Below are positions 42,800-52,106 of a stretch of DNA of 64,000 nucleotides, one piece after another (positions within the stretch are counted from its first letter, which is position 1; each line of letters opens with the position of its first letter). The DNA is from Candidatus Synechococcus calcipolaris G9 (GTDB lineage: Bacteria; Cyanobacteriota; Cyanobacteriia; Thermosynechococcales; Thermosynechococcaceae): positions 329,236 to 393,235 of the forward strand of contig NZ_JAKKUT010000008.1 in NCBI RefSeq assembly GCF_029582805.1. Reading direction: 5' to 3'. Below the pieces are notes generated by a model. It did not search any database, was not told where the DNA came from, and was given only the letters and a program-made list of their open reading frames with translations. The translations under genes were made by a program, and so were the position numbers.

Positions 42800-44251
42800 G
42801 TGAAGGTGAAGTTTCAGCAATACGATCCGGAACACTTTTTTGACGAATGGTTTCTTGAGCCAGGCGTTCCCCGCCCCATTGTTGACCCCTTGATTAGCCG
42901 GATTCGCGCCCTGCCAGAGGGAGAACTCCAGCGGCGACAGCGGACGGCCCAACAGGCGATGCTGGATATTGGTGCTACGTTCAATGTCTATGGCGAAGAA
43001 GAAGGGGCCGAGCGGGTCATGCCCTTTGATGTGATTCCTCGGGTGATTCCCCATCAGGAATGGCAACGGTTAGAAGCAGGTCTGAAGCAGCGCATCCATG
43101 CCCTCAATTTATTTATTGCCGATGTCTATGGTGATCAAAAGATCATTCACGATGGCATTATTCCCCGAGAACTGATTGAATCGGCCAAGGGCTATTTACC
43201 ACCCTGTATGGGGATTAAGCCCCCTGCGGGAATCTGGTGTCATGTCACCGGTACGGATCTGGTACGGGATGAGCAGGGCCAGTGGTACGTCCTAGAGGAT
43301 AACCTGCGGTGTCCCTCTGGTATTTCCTACGTGCTAGAAAATCGGCGGGTGATGAAAAGCACCTTTCCCCTAGTATTTAAGCAAATGGAAATTCAACCGG
43401 TGGATGAATACCCCAGCCATCTGTTGGAGACCCTTCTGACGCTGGCATCCCCTGGATTGCCCGATGCAACGGTGGTCGTCCTGACCCCGGGCCTCTATAA
43501 CTCGGCCTATTTTGAGCATTCCTTTCTGGCCCAGCAGATGGGAGTGACCCTGGTGGAGGGGCGAGATCTCGTCGTGGTCGATGGCTATGTGCAAATGCGA
43601 ACCACCAAGGGACTGAAGCGGGTGGATGTGATCTATCGGCGTATTGATGATGATTTCATTGATCCGGCAGTCTTTTGTCCCGATTCGATGCTGGGGGTGA
43701 GGGGATTAACGGAAGTGTACCGCAATGGGCGGGTGGCGATCGCCAATGCCCTGGGAACGGGGGTTGCCGATGACAAGGTGATTTACGCCTATGTGCCCCA
43801 GATGATCAACTACTACCTGGGGGAAGAGATGCTCCTGCCCAATGTGCCCACCTACCTCTGTTGGGAACCGGATCAACTGGAGTATGTCCTCGATCACCTC
43901 GAAGAACTAGTGGTGAAGGCCGCCAATGAATCCGGGGGCTATGGCATGTTAATGGGAACCCAATCCACCCCAGAGCAACGGGCCGACTTTGCCGAACGGA
44001 TTAAGGCCAATCCCCGCAACTATATTGCCCAACCCACCCTATGTCTCTCCCGTGTGCCCACCCTGATGGGCGATGAATTTGTCGGCTGCCATGTGGACTT
44101 ACGGCCCTACGTCCTCTACGGTGAAGATATTTATGTTCATCCCGGTGGTTTAACCCGTGTCGCCATGAAACGGGGGTCTCTGGTGGTGAACTCATCCCAG
44201 GGGGGAGGCAGTAAGGATACCTGGGTACTGTGCCAGGAAGATCAATGCTAA
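42800..44251 (+). CDS. circularly permuted ATP-grasp type 2 protein (DUF404/DUF407)
   Basis: This 483-aa protein begins at GTG 42800 (MKVKFQQYDPEHFFDEWFLE). It has RALPEGELQRRQRTAQQAML, TGTDLVRDEQGQWYVLEDNL, RCPSGISYVLENR, GIKPPAGIWCH and VKAANESGGYGMLMG. This is the CP_ATPgrasp_2 family, predicted to ligate peptides. In many bacteria it is paired with an alpha-E (DUF403) protein and a transglutaminase-like protein, but neither is next to it here. The end (VNSSQGGGSKDTWVL) is typical. Confidence 0.9.
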   Translation: MKVKFQQYDPEHFFDEWFLEPGVPRPIVDPLISRIRALPEGELQRRQRTAQQAMLDIGATFNVYGEEEGAERVMPFDVIPRVIPHQEWQRLEAGLKQRIHALNLFIADVYGDQKIIHDGIIPRELIESAKGYLPPCMGIKPPAGIWCHVTGTDLVRDEQGQWYVLEDNLRCPSGISYVLENRRVMKSTFPLVFKQMEIQPVDEYPSHLLETLLTLASPGLPDATVVVLTPGLYNSAYFEHSFLAQQMGVTLVEGRDLVVVDGYVQMRTTKGLKRVDVIYRRIDDDFIDPAVFCPDSMLGVRGLTEVYRNGRVAIANALGTGVADDKVIYAYVPQMINYYLGEEMLLPNVPTYLCWEPDQLEYVLDHLEELVVKAANESGGYGMLMGTQSTPEQRADFAERIKANPRNYIAQPTLCLSRVPTLMGDEFVGCHVDLRPYVLYGEDIYVHPGGLTRVAMKRGSLVVNSSQGGGSKDTWVLCQEDQC

Positions 44252-44288
44252 TCGGTGCTAACGAAGTACTAGCTATGGGTATGAATGT

Positions 44289-44702
44289 ATGGATTTGACT
44301 GAACCATCCCTCACCAAACTCACGGAATTTTTGGCGGACTGCGGGGCCCTAGGCTTACTTCGCCTCGTTGTTACCAATGATACAGCGGTGTTAGAAGTCC
44401 AATCTCCCCTGGAAAACGTCTTTTATGCGGATCTAGCCAAGGGCCACTACGCAAATATGCACGCTGAGGCCTTTGAGTTTCATTTGAACCTCAACCAAAT
44501 CAGCACGATTCGCTTTGAGTCGGGCCAGGCAAAGCGGGGCAATTTTTCAACCTATGCCATTCGTTTTTTAACCACCGATGGTAAATCGGCCCTGAGTGCC
44601 TTTTTGCAGTGGGGTAAACCGGGGGAATACGAAGAGGGCAAAGTTGATGCCTGGCAGGCCTTGCGGCAAAAGTATGGCGAAGAATGGAAAATTCAGGGGT
44701 AG
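44289..44702 (+). CDS. ChuX/HutX-like heme-utilisation domain protein
   Basis: This 137-aa protein has VLEVQSPLENVFYADLAKGH, YANMHAEAFEFHLNLNQIST, IRFESGQAKRGNFSTYAIRF and LTTDGKSALSAFLQWGK. These resemble the HemS/ChuX/HutX half-domain, which binds or carries heme, and the FEFHLNL segment could supply a ligand His. Some cyanobacterial copies are annotated only as hypothetical. It lies between the ATP-grasp gene and rnpB. Moderately confident. Confidence 0.55.
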   Translation: MDLTEPSLTKLTEFLADCGALGLLRLVVTNDTAVLEVQSPLENVFYADLAKGHYANMHAEAFEFHLNLNQISTIRFESGQAKRGNFSTYAIRFLTTDGKSALSAFLQWGKPGEYEEGKVDAWQALRQKYGEEWKIQG

Positions 44703-44793
44703 GGTTTCTGGGGATAACCGGGGAAAAATCTCTGGGGCCCGTCTTCTGACCGCCCCCTAGAATCCTGCGAACAATTTTAGCTATGATTGACCC

Positions 44794-45163
44794 AGGAAAG
44801 AGTGAGCGAGGTGGTTGCGGGAAGGTATCTTCCTGAGGAAAGTCCGGGCTTCCTAAAGATCAGACTTGCTGGGTAACGCCCAGTGCGCGTGAGCGTGAGG
44901 ATAGTGCCACAGAAACATACCGCCGATGGAGGGAAACCTCACAGGTAAGGGTGCAAAGGTGCGGTAAGAGCGTACCAGCAACATCGAGAGGTGTTGGCTC
45001 GGTAAACCCCGGTCGGAAGCAAGGTCACGAGGGGCGAAGGGTTGATCTTTTTCCCCGTCCCGTTAGCGAGAACCGCTTGAGGCATCTGGTAACAGGTGTC
45101 CCAGACAGATAACGACCCTCTGGCAACAGAGAACAGAACCCGGCTTATGTCTCACTCTTTCCT
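44794..45163 (+). ncRNA. rnpB: RNase P RNA, bacterial type A
   Basis: The conserved 5' core gaggaaagtccgggct (44836-44851) and CR-IV/CR-V-like text (acagaaacataccg; ggtaagggtgcaaaggtgcg) are present, as are gtaaaccccggtcgg and the 3' end aacagaacccggcttatg. The outer P1 stem pairs aggaaagagtgag at the 5' end with ctcactctttcct at 45151-45163. A T run follows at 45163-45169, which probably ends transcription. The RNA is the catalytic part of the tRNA 5'-processing enzyme. Confidence 0.97.
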
Positions 45164-45214
45164 TTTTTTATAGCTGTCGCCTGTTTCTTGAGGATATTGC
45201 GGATAAGGGGGGTG

Positions 45215-45259
45215 TGGGGGCTTCGCCCCCAGCCGCCCCCAGCTAGGGGTGGCACCCCT
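45215..45259. terminator. two GC-rich hairpins between rnpB and the tubulin-like gene
   Basis: A tgggggc-ttc-gccccca hairpin occupies 45215-45231 and an aggggt-ggc-acccct hairpin 45245-45259. No strong T run follows either, so they may be repeat-type (REP-like) hairpins or weak terminators rather than classic terminators. Confidence 0.4.
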
Positions 45260-45328
45260 GCACCTCGTCCTAAACTAGGTAACGATGGCTATAATTTCTA
45301 AGACCCCGCCGACGAGGAGGCAATTTCT

Positions 45329-48300
45329 ATGGCAGGCCAAGTCGAAGAAAAGTCCATTGTGCCAACGGTCTTAGTTGGGATTGGTGGCACGGGAACGGAG
45401 GTACTGTCACGGGTGCGTCGCTTGGTGGAAGAGACCTATGGCAGTCTCAAATATTTTCCGGTGCTCTCCTTTCTCACCATTGATACCGATCGCGACTATA
45501 AGGTTAGCAATCCCTTGGCGGCGGGTTCTCCCTTTAAGGACAATGAAAAGCACTGGGCCAGTGTCAGCGGCAAGAATGTCCAGCAAATCATTCAAAACAT
45601 GGACAATTATCCCTGGATTGCCTCCTGGTTTCCCAAGGAATTGGAGCGGAATATTACCGCCCTCGAAGCAGGAGCGGGACAAATTCGTGCCTGTGGTCGC
45701 TTTGCTTTTTTCTGTAATTACCATGCCATTGCCCAAAAGTTTCAGGCGGCCTGCGATCGCGTCAAGGGCCACGAAACCCTAATGCAAAACCGCTATGGCT
45801 TAAAGGTAAATACCAGTAGCCTGAATGTTTTTGTCACCGGGTCAATTTCCGGGGGAACCGGCAGTGGTATGTTTATTGACCTGGGCTATTGTGTCCGCCA
45901 TTGGCTCAAGGGGCAGTCCAGCCCCCTAGTCACGGGAATTGTGCCCATGCCCAATGCCTTTGCGGGAATTAGTGTGGGCGATCGCGTGTTGGCCAATGGC
46001 TATGCCGCCCTGATTGAACTCAGCTATTTCTCCGACTATCGCACCGAATATACCGCCCAGTTTAGTAATAGTTTAGGGGATGAAATTCGCTACAACACTG
46101 CCCCCTTTGACTTTAGCTACTTGGTGGGCACGAAAAATGGGGAGAGCGAGTTTAAGCTGGATCAAATTCGGGAAATGATTGCCCAAAATATTTTCCTGGA
46201 TCTCACCTCAGACTTTGCCCCCCACAAGCGATCGATTCGGGACAATATTAAAGCGGCCTGGGCCGCCCAAGATGCCGGTGGCCGCGGCTATCCGAAAAAC
46301 TTCATGGCCTTTGGCCTATCCACGGTGGAAATTCCCATTGCCCAAATCCGGGCCTCCCTCAGCTATCGCCTGGCCAAGGACTTTATGGATTGGTGGCTAA
46401 ACGAGGCCGTGCAATTACCACCGCAAATGATGGAACTGGCGCAAACAATCCTGAAACCCATGAATTTAATGGATATGGATTTAATTCTGGCCTTGGCGGC
46501 GGCGGGCGATCGCCCCTATATGCAGGAAATTTCCCGTTGGGTGAATGATCTGCGGAATCAGATCACCAGTCAAAACCTCTTGCAATGCACCCAGCAGGGG
46601 GTTGGCGGCATGATGTCCTCAGAAAAAGGGAAAATTTTGCAATTTTTACCCTGGCTCAAGGATCAGGTCGATAACTACAAAGCAGCCCATTTACGGGAAT
46701 TGAGTCCCGATGAACGGCTCCATGGCGACTTCTTGCAGCGGATGTACGATAATCGCAACCAAATTATCCAGCGGGGTCGTCAAGCCCTAGAGGATGAGTT
46801 CTATCGAATCCTAGACGATCGCAATCGGGGCCTCAAATTTGCCAATGCCTTTATTATCCAAATTCGCCAAATCTTCACCAGTCAAGGAGAAAAATACCGC
46901 CGCGAAATGGAGCAAACCTGGCAGCCCAATGAAAATAATCGCCAACGCCAGTACGAAAATGCCCTAGAGGATATTAACCATTTCCTTAACCTTTTTGGCC
47001 TGTCCAAGCAGGAAAAAATGGAGCAGTTTAAGGAACAGGCCCTTGAGGGCATTGAAGGCAGCTTTATGGCCACCATTCAACGCAAGGCCCGCGCCCTCGC
47101 CTTGGAAGTCATGACTCGTCTAGAGGAGCATTTACAACTCCTGGAAACCCGTTTAGCCCGCCTCACCCAAAAATTGGTGCAAACCCGGGATTATTTCAAA
47201 GTCTTGGCCGATGACCAAGCCGATAGTGCCGATGCCTTGCGGATCAATGGCTTGAAACTCTACGATCGCCAGGAGTTGAATGGCCTCTACCAAGATCTGA
47301 TAGAACGTCTAGCGGGGGGAAGCGCCGGCGCTGCCAGTACCTATGACCTTGGCTTAAACCAGGTTTGTACAACGGCCTCCAGTCAAATTCTCCAGGAAGC
47401 CAGTCCCCTCTGGAAGGAAAATCGGGCCGCCGATGAAGTGATGCGTCTCTTTGATCTGGCCCAATTATCCGATGTCCAGGAAGGTGATTTCCGGGAGATT
47501 ATTGCCGAAACCCTCCATAAAGTCGTTGACAATGCTCCGGAAGAAAGTCGCTTGAATAAAGAACTCACCGCCTGCGATCGCCTCTATGAGTTTTACCGCA
47601 ATGACGAAGCCGAAATTCTCAGTAATTTGCGCCTAGCCTATCAAAAATCCAAACCCCTCCTGCTCCTTTCCCAGGCGGTGATGAGTGGCCAAGATGCGGG
47701 CTTTACCCCTTCGGTGAATACCAATATTGCCATTGTCGGTGGTGAAAATGCCTCGGATTTGGCCGCCAAGAAACTGCTCCCCCTCCTGAAAGGCCTGGTT
47801 AAACCCAGTGGTCAGAGCGTCACCAATGATGATATTAAACCCCTGGGCGATCGGGAGCGGCATCGGATTGTTTTTGTCCAGGAAATGGGGGGCTTTTCCC
47901 TGCGCTGTATTGAAGGAATGCCCGAATTGCGGCAGTCCTACCAGGATTGGCGGGGGCAAATGATTACCGCCAAACGGGCGCGGCTGCGGGGGGAAAACCG
48001 AGATTTACCGATTCCGGTGCATATTCAAAAGGATCCGCCCTTCTGGGATGTGTTTCCCGAGAATCCACAGATTTTCCAGCTTGTGATCAAGGCTCGCGCC
48101 CTGGATGTATTAAAGTTCCAGGAAAATAAAGCGACCCGGGAACATACCATTCGCTATACCCGCACCACTGCCATTGGTCTGGAAAATGTGGACATTGCCT
48201 CCAACTGGGAAGATGTCACCCAGGTGTTAGAGGTGCAGGCTTGTCGCCCCGATCGCGAGGAAATTGAGCGGCAAGTCACGGTGATTTTACAGGCCGCCGA

Positions 48301-48637
48301 AACCGCCGAGCAAAAGAATGGCCTGTATAACCATCTCATTGCCTATCTGCAAACACGGGAAACTGAACTGGCCAAGGCTGGCGGCCGGGATAGCCTGGAC
48401 TACAAACGGGAAGCCACCATTCTCCAAGGGGTGATTGAAACCTATAAATTACACCAACAGAAACCGACGGTTGAATCCCCAGAACTGTCTGCTCCTCCTG
48501 CCCCATCCCCTCCGGTCGAACCCCAAGAGGCGAGTTCGGGGTTAGGGGAACTGGAAAAACTCATGAAGATGAAGCAGGCGGGCTATTTAAGCGATGAAGA
48601 GTTTCAAGCAGCTAAACGAAAACTCTTAGATTTATAA
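45329..48637 (+). CDS. large tubulin-like GTPase domain protein with C-terminal SHOCT motif
   Basis: This 1102-aa protein starts IVPTVLVGIGGTGTEVLSRV (nucleotide-binding first loop). It has the tubulin-type signature VFVTGSISGGTGSGMFIDLG (residues about 165-190) and SYLVGTKNGESEF, which places the N-terminal ~450 residues in the Tubulin_2 family. The middle is long and helical with coiled-coil stretches (EQTWQPNENNRQRQYENALE; ALALEVMTRLEEHLQLLETR). After a Pro-rich linker the end is a SHOCT motif, LEKLMKMKQAGYLSDEEFQA and AKRKLLDL. It probably polymerises or scaffolds at the membrane. Partner genes are unknown. ATG 45329 has GAGGAGG upstream. Confidence 0.85.
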   Translation: MAGQVEEKSIVPTVLVGIGGTGTEVLSRVRRLVEETYGSLKYFPVLSFLTIDTDRDYKVSNPLAAGSPFKDNEKHWASVSGKNVQQIIQNMDNYPWIASWFPKELERNITALEAGAGQIRACGRFAFFCNYHAIAQKFQAACDRVKGHETLMQNRYGLKVNTSSLNVFVTGSISGGTGSGMFIDLGYCVRHWLKGQSSPLVTGIVPMPNAFAGISVGDRVLANGYAALIELSYFSDYRTEYTAQFSNSLGDEIRYNTAPFDFSYLVGTKNGESEFKLDQIREMIAQNIFLDLTSDFAPHKRSIRDNIKAAWAAQDAGGRGYPKNFMAFGLSTVEIPIAQIRASLSYRLAKDFMDWWLNEAVQLPPQMMELAQTILKPMNLMDMDLILALAAAGDRPYMQEISRWVNDLRNQITSQNLLQCTQQGVGGMMSSEKGKILQFLPWLKDQVDNYKAAHLRELSPDERLHGDFLQRMYDNRNQIIQRGRQALEDEFYRILDDRNRGLKFANAFIIQIRQIFTSQGEKYRREMEQTWQPNENNRQRQYENALEDINHFLNLFGLSKQEKMEQFKEQALEGIEGSFMATIQRKARALALEVMTRLEEHLQLLETRLARLTQKLVQTRDYFKVLADDQADSADALRINGLKLYDRQELNGLYQDLIERLAGGSAGAASTYDLGLNQVCTTASSQILQEASPLWKENRAADEVMRLFDLAQLSDVQEGDFREIIAETLHKVVDNAPEESRLNKELTACDRLYEFYRNDEAEILSNLRLAYQKSKPLLLLSQAVMSGQDAGFTPSVNTNIAIVGGENASDLAAKKLLPLLKGLVKPSGQSVTNDDIKPLGDRERHRIVFVQEMGGFSLRCIEGMPELRQSYQDWRGQMITAKRARLRGENRDLPIPVHIQKDPPFWDVFPENPQIFQLVIKARALDVLKFQENKATREHTIRYTRTTAIGLENVDIASNWEDVTQVLEVQACRPDREEIERQVTVILQAAETAEQKNGLYNHLIAYLQTRETELAKAGGRDSLDYKREATILQGVIETYKLHQQKPTVESPELSAPPAPSPPVEPQEASSGLGELEKLMKMKQAGYLSDEEFQAAKRKLLDL

Positions 48638-48751
48638 ATGGCTATTTCAAAAATCCCTATTTCAAATTGGGGTGTCAGGATCCTTTCTGGTGAGATTGCC
48701 CAAAAAAAGGCAGAATACTAACTATCGGCCCGTAAGAGAAGGAGCTTCAGC

Positions 48752-48886
48752 GTGGATATTGCCATTAATGTCAAGTCTATTTTAATTGCTATTACCCCAG
48801 TTTTTATTATTCTCTGCCTGGTATTTGGTACCCAGAATGGCTTTTATGACACGGACAACTACCATGGCAACGGCTCTGCCCACTAG
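48752..48886 (+). CDS. 44-aa single-TM membrane peptide (possibly an NDH-1 small subunit such as NdhP)
   Basis: GTG 48752 follows GGAG by 7 bases and opens a 44-codon frame. A short polar lead (DIAINVKS) precedes one TM helix, ILIAITPVFIILCLVFGTQN, and a conserved-looking polar tail GFYDTDNYHGNGSAH. Length, TM position and tail look like the tiny thylakoid subunits of cyanobacterial complexes; NdhP came to mind from memory, but I cannot confirm it. It lies between the tubulin-like and MBL genes. Confidence 0.6.
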   Translation: MDIAINVKSILIAITPVFIILCLVFGTQNGFYDTDNYHGNGSAH

Positions 48887-48909
48887 GGGTCAACGGGTAT
48901 TGTGCTCCG

Positions 48910-50553
48910 GTGATCATCGAATCTCTCAACTATGGCGTAGGTCAGGGTGATGAGGGAGTCTGCCTCAGTCTATCCCTGGGCCCCTATCGTATTCTTTTAG
49001 ACTGTGGCCTATCGGATATCAGTTCCCTCAAGGCTGACGGGCTGGGGGATGGCCCCATGGATTTTGTATTTTGTAGCCATGCCCATGGGGATCATGCCCG
49101 CGGACTCCTAGACCTCCATCGTGCTTTTCCCCGGTTGCCGGTCTATGCCAGCGAGGTGACGACCCATCTGTTGCCCCTCAACTGGCCAGAGGTGGATCCT
49201 ATCCCGGCCTTTTGTCGGGCCCTACCCTGGCGATCGCCCATTGAATTTCGCGACGGACTGACAGCGGAACTCTTTCCAGCGGGTCATTTGCCCGGGGCTG
49301 CCGCCTGTTTAATTACCTACGAAAATCCATCGGGGGATCAGGCCAGTGTTCTGTATACCGGCGACTTTTTTCTTTCTAATACCCGTTTTGCCGATGGCCT
49401 ACCCCTAGCCGATGTGCGGGGACTTCAGCCCGATGTTTTAATTATGGAGGCTAGTTTAGGAACGGCCCGCCATCCCCATCGTCGTCAACAGGAAAATCAA
49501 CTGGCCGATCGCATCCATCAGGCCATTATCCAGGGATATAACATTGTTCTGCCCCTACCTGCCCTAGGCATTGCCCAGGAAATTTTAATTTTGCTGCGGA
49601 GCCATCACCGCTTTACGGGGCAAGATTTAGATATTTGGGTGGGGCCGGCCATCGCCCAGGCCTGTAATGCCTATTTAGCAGTTTTACCCCACTTGCCCAC
49701 CGCCATTCAAAACTTTGCCCAACACCAATCTCCCTTTTGGGATCAACGGGTACGGCCACGGGTTCAACCCCTACCCCAGCCCGATCAATTTCCTGATCCT
49801 TCTGCCATTCCCCATATTATTTTGGCCGATCAGGATCAGGTGCTTGACCCCTACCTGAAAAAGGGCGATCGCCCCTGGCTGATCCTCTATCCCCGCCTCC
49901 TCTACGGCCATGACACCCAACCGGAAGAATTTATCCCCAAGGGCAACCTTGATACGGAACGCCCCATTGAAGCCGAATCCTTTTTGTTGTCCCTTCACTC
50001 CGATGGCCCCGCCACCACCCAACTGATCCATAATATTCGCCCCCAGCACGTCGTCCTCATCCATGGCAACCCCAACTATCTGACGGATCTGGCCAGCTTG
50101 AATGAACTGAGTAATCGCTATCATTTGCATACCCCCACCCCCGGCTCCCGGATTGAAATGCCCCTGGGTCAGCTATCGATTACGGCACCCACCACCCTGG
50201 TCAATACGGCCTACGAAGGAGATGTCCTAGAGTGGGGCGATCGCGCCGTGGTTAGTTTACCCCTAGAAATTATTACCGATGCCCGTTGGCGACGCTTGGC
50301 CGATACTGGATTTATTCTCGCGTCCTGGCAGGGGGAACAGTTGGTTTTACGGGGAATGACCGCAAAGGAGGTTTTAAGCACCTCAGCCGAGATTATTGCT
50401 GCCGAAAAGGACTGTTGCTACTCCTGTCAGTTTTATCGGGGTCAACGTTGCTGGAATCAGTTATCCCCCCTCTATAATTTCAAAGTTGCCCCGGAAGGCT
50501 ATTGCCCTAGTTTTGAGCGGATCGAAGCTACACCGGAACCGTCAGAAGATTAA
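48910..50553 (+). CDS. metallo-beta-lactamase fold hydrolase with C-terminal Cys cluster
   Basis: This 547-aa protein begins at GTG 48910. It has the zinc motif FVFCSHAHGDHARGLLDLH, LFPAGHLPGAAACLITY and VLYTGDFFLSNTRFADGLP with the bridging Asp. HVVLIHGNPNYLTDL follows later, which fits the beta-CASP/RNase-J-like branch. The C-terminal part (DCCYSCQFYRGQRCWN; GYCPSFE) has four or more Cys that may bind metal. It is likely an RNA- or DNA-processing nuclease, but substrate is unproven. Confidence 0.83.
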   Translation: MIIESLNYGVGQGDEGVCLSLSLGPYRILLDCGLSDISSLKADGLGDGPMDFVFCSHAHGDHARGLLDLHRAFPRLPVYASEVTTHLLPLNWPEVDPIPAFCRALPWRSPIEFRDGLTAELFPAGHLPGAAACLITYENPSGDQASVLYTGDFFLSNTRFADGLPLADVRGLQPDVLIMEASLGTARHPHRRQQENQLADRIHQAIIQGYNIVLPLPALGIAQEILILLRSHHRFTGQDLDIWVGPAIAQACNAYLAVLPHLPTAIQNFAQHQSPFWDQRVRPRVQPLPQPDQFPDPSAIPHIILADQDQVLDPYLKKGDRPWLILYPRLLYGHDTQPEEFIPKGNLDTERPIEAESFLLSLHSDGPATTQLIHNIRPQHVVLIHGNPNYLTDLASLNELSNRYHLHTPTPGSRIEMPLGQLSITAPTTLVNTAYEGDVLEWGDRAVVSLPLEIITDARWRRLADTGFILASWQGEQLVLRGMTAKEVLSTSAEIIAAEKDCCYSCQFYRGQRCWNQLSPLYNFKVAPEGYCPSFERIEATPEPSED

Positions 50554-50692
50554 ACTAAATTTAGCCATTTAATCACAAGCTTACGTACAAACGTTACAAA
50601 CGTCCCAGACTTAGAAACCATAAAACTCACCCATAAAAAAGAGATGCGATCGCCCATGTCAGTTAGCCCACCCCCCCTCCCCCCTGTGGATT

Positions 50693-52051
50693 ATGTTCCG
50701 TTTGGGCCTCTTTCAAATGGGCCTGGGAATGATGTCAATTTTGACCCTAGGGGTATTAAATCGGGTCATGATTAAGGAGCTAGTGCTACCGGCAACCCTG
50801 GTGACCCTGACCATTGCCATGCACCAGTTTGTCTCCCCGGTACGGGTTTGGTTTGGTCAAATGTCCGATGCCCGACCGATTCGGGGCTACCATCGCACCG
50901 GCTATGTGTGGTTAGGGGCAACGGCCTTTTGTCTCACCTCCTTTTCCATTGTCCAAGTCATTTGGCAACTGGGAGAGAGTTTTAATCTCCATGGTTGGAG
51001 TCTGGGTACCCAGCTATGGCTCGGCCTCCTCGGTCTCATGTTTGCCTGCTATGGCATCTTTGTCAGTGCCAGTTCCACCCCCTTTGCGGCTCTCTTGGTA
51101 GATGTCTCCGAAGAGGAAAACCGGGGGCAGTTGGTGGCCATTGTTTGGTCAATGTTAACGGTGGGAATCGTCCTCGGAGCCATTATCAGCGGTGTCCTGC
51201 TGGGTGAATTGGAGCTAGATACCCCCCTAGACCTCCTCCGCAGCAGTATTAATCAACTTTTTTTAGTGGTACTCACGATTGTTTTAGGCTTGGCGGTGGT
51301 GGGAACCGCTGGCATTGAGGGCAAATATTCCCGCTATAGCATTCGGGCAAACCTGAGAAGTGATCAAGAGCCAATTACCCTGGGCCGGGCCCTAAAAATC
51401 CTCACGGCCAATTCCCAAACCTGGATATTTTTTGTGTTCCTCATTGCCATGACCATTAGCCTGTTTATTCAAGAGCCGGTCTTAGAACCCTACGGCGGCG
51501 AAGTCTTTGGCATGGCCATTGGCGAAACCACCCGCTTGAATGCTTATTGGGGGATGGGAACCCTGGCGGGACTCAGTTTGACCGGCTTTTTGATCGTGCC
51601 CCGCATTGGTAAAATTGCCACGACTCGCTATGGTTGCATGGGGGTTGCAGCCAGCTTCGCCCTACTCCTCTTTGCCGGATTTACGGGCCAGCCCTTGCTC
51701 TTTAAGATCGAGTTATTTATATTTGGCATTGCGGCGGGAGTCACCACCACCGGTGCCCTCAGCTTGATGCTAGATTTGACTGCGGCAGAAACGGCGGGAA
51801 CCTTTATTGGGGCCTGGGGGCTGGCCCAGGCGATCGCCCGTGGTTCCGCCACCGTTTTGGGGGGAGCCGTCCTGGATCTGGGTCGCCAACTCTTTGATAC
51901 GCCAATGATGGCCTACGGAACCGTTTTTTGCCTACCGATTATAGGCATGACCCTGGCCGTATGGTTATTGCGGCGAGTGGATGTCTCTCAGTTTAAGGAG
52001 CAATCCCAACAGGCGATCGCCCAAGTCCTCGCCGAAGACCTAGATACTTAA
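50693..52051 (+). CDS. BCD/PucC family MFS transporter
   Basis: This 452-aa, 12-TM protein begins FRLGLFQMGLGMMSILTLGV and includes PVRVWFGQMSDARPIRGYHR, FGMAIGETTRLNAYWGMGTL and AETAGTFIGAWGLAQAIARG, all typical of PucC/LhaA proteins that handle or export (bacterio)chlorophyll and assemble light-harvesting complexes. The ATG at 50693 may not be the original start: an ATG at 50656 is one frame off, separated by runs of seven and six C. Deleting one C would give MSVSPPPSPLWIMFRLG, a plausible N-terminus. Confidence 0.88.
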   Translation: MFRLGLFQMGLGMMSILTLGVLNRVMIKELVLPATLVTLTIAMHQFVSPVRVWFGQMSDARPIRGYHRTGYVWLGATAFCLTSFSIVQVIWQLGESFNLHGWSLGTQLWLGLLGLMFACYGIFVSASSTPFAALLVDVSEEENRGQLVAIVWSMLTVGIVLGAIISGVLLGELELDTPLDLLRSSINQLFLVVLTIVLGLAVVGTAGIEGKYSRYSIRANLRSDQEPITLGRALKILTANSQTWIFFVFLIAMTISLFIQEPVLEPYGGEVFGMAIGETTRLNAYWGMGTLAGLSLTGFLIVPRIGKIATTRYGCMGVAASFALLLFAGFTGQPLLFKIELFIFGIAAGVTTTGALSLMLDLTAAETAGTFIGAWGLAQAIARGSATVLGGAVLDLGRQLFDTPMMAYGTVFCLPIIGMTLAVWLLRRVDVSQFKEQSQQAIAQVLAEDLDT

Positions 52052-52106
52052 TCACTTTTAAGGATATATTACCTTCCATAGACTAGGATAGTAGCGTTAG
52101 CCATGG

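Noticed and set aside
45215..45259. CRISPR-like or riboswitch structure between rnpB and the tubulin-like gene
   Set aside because: Only two short GC-rich hairpins; no repeated unit with spacers and no known riboswitch core.
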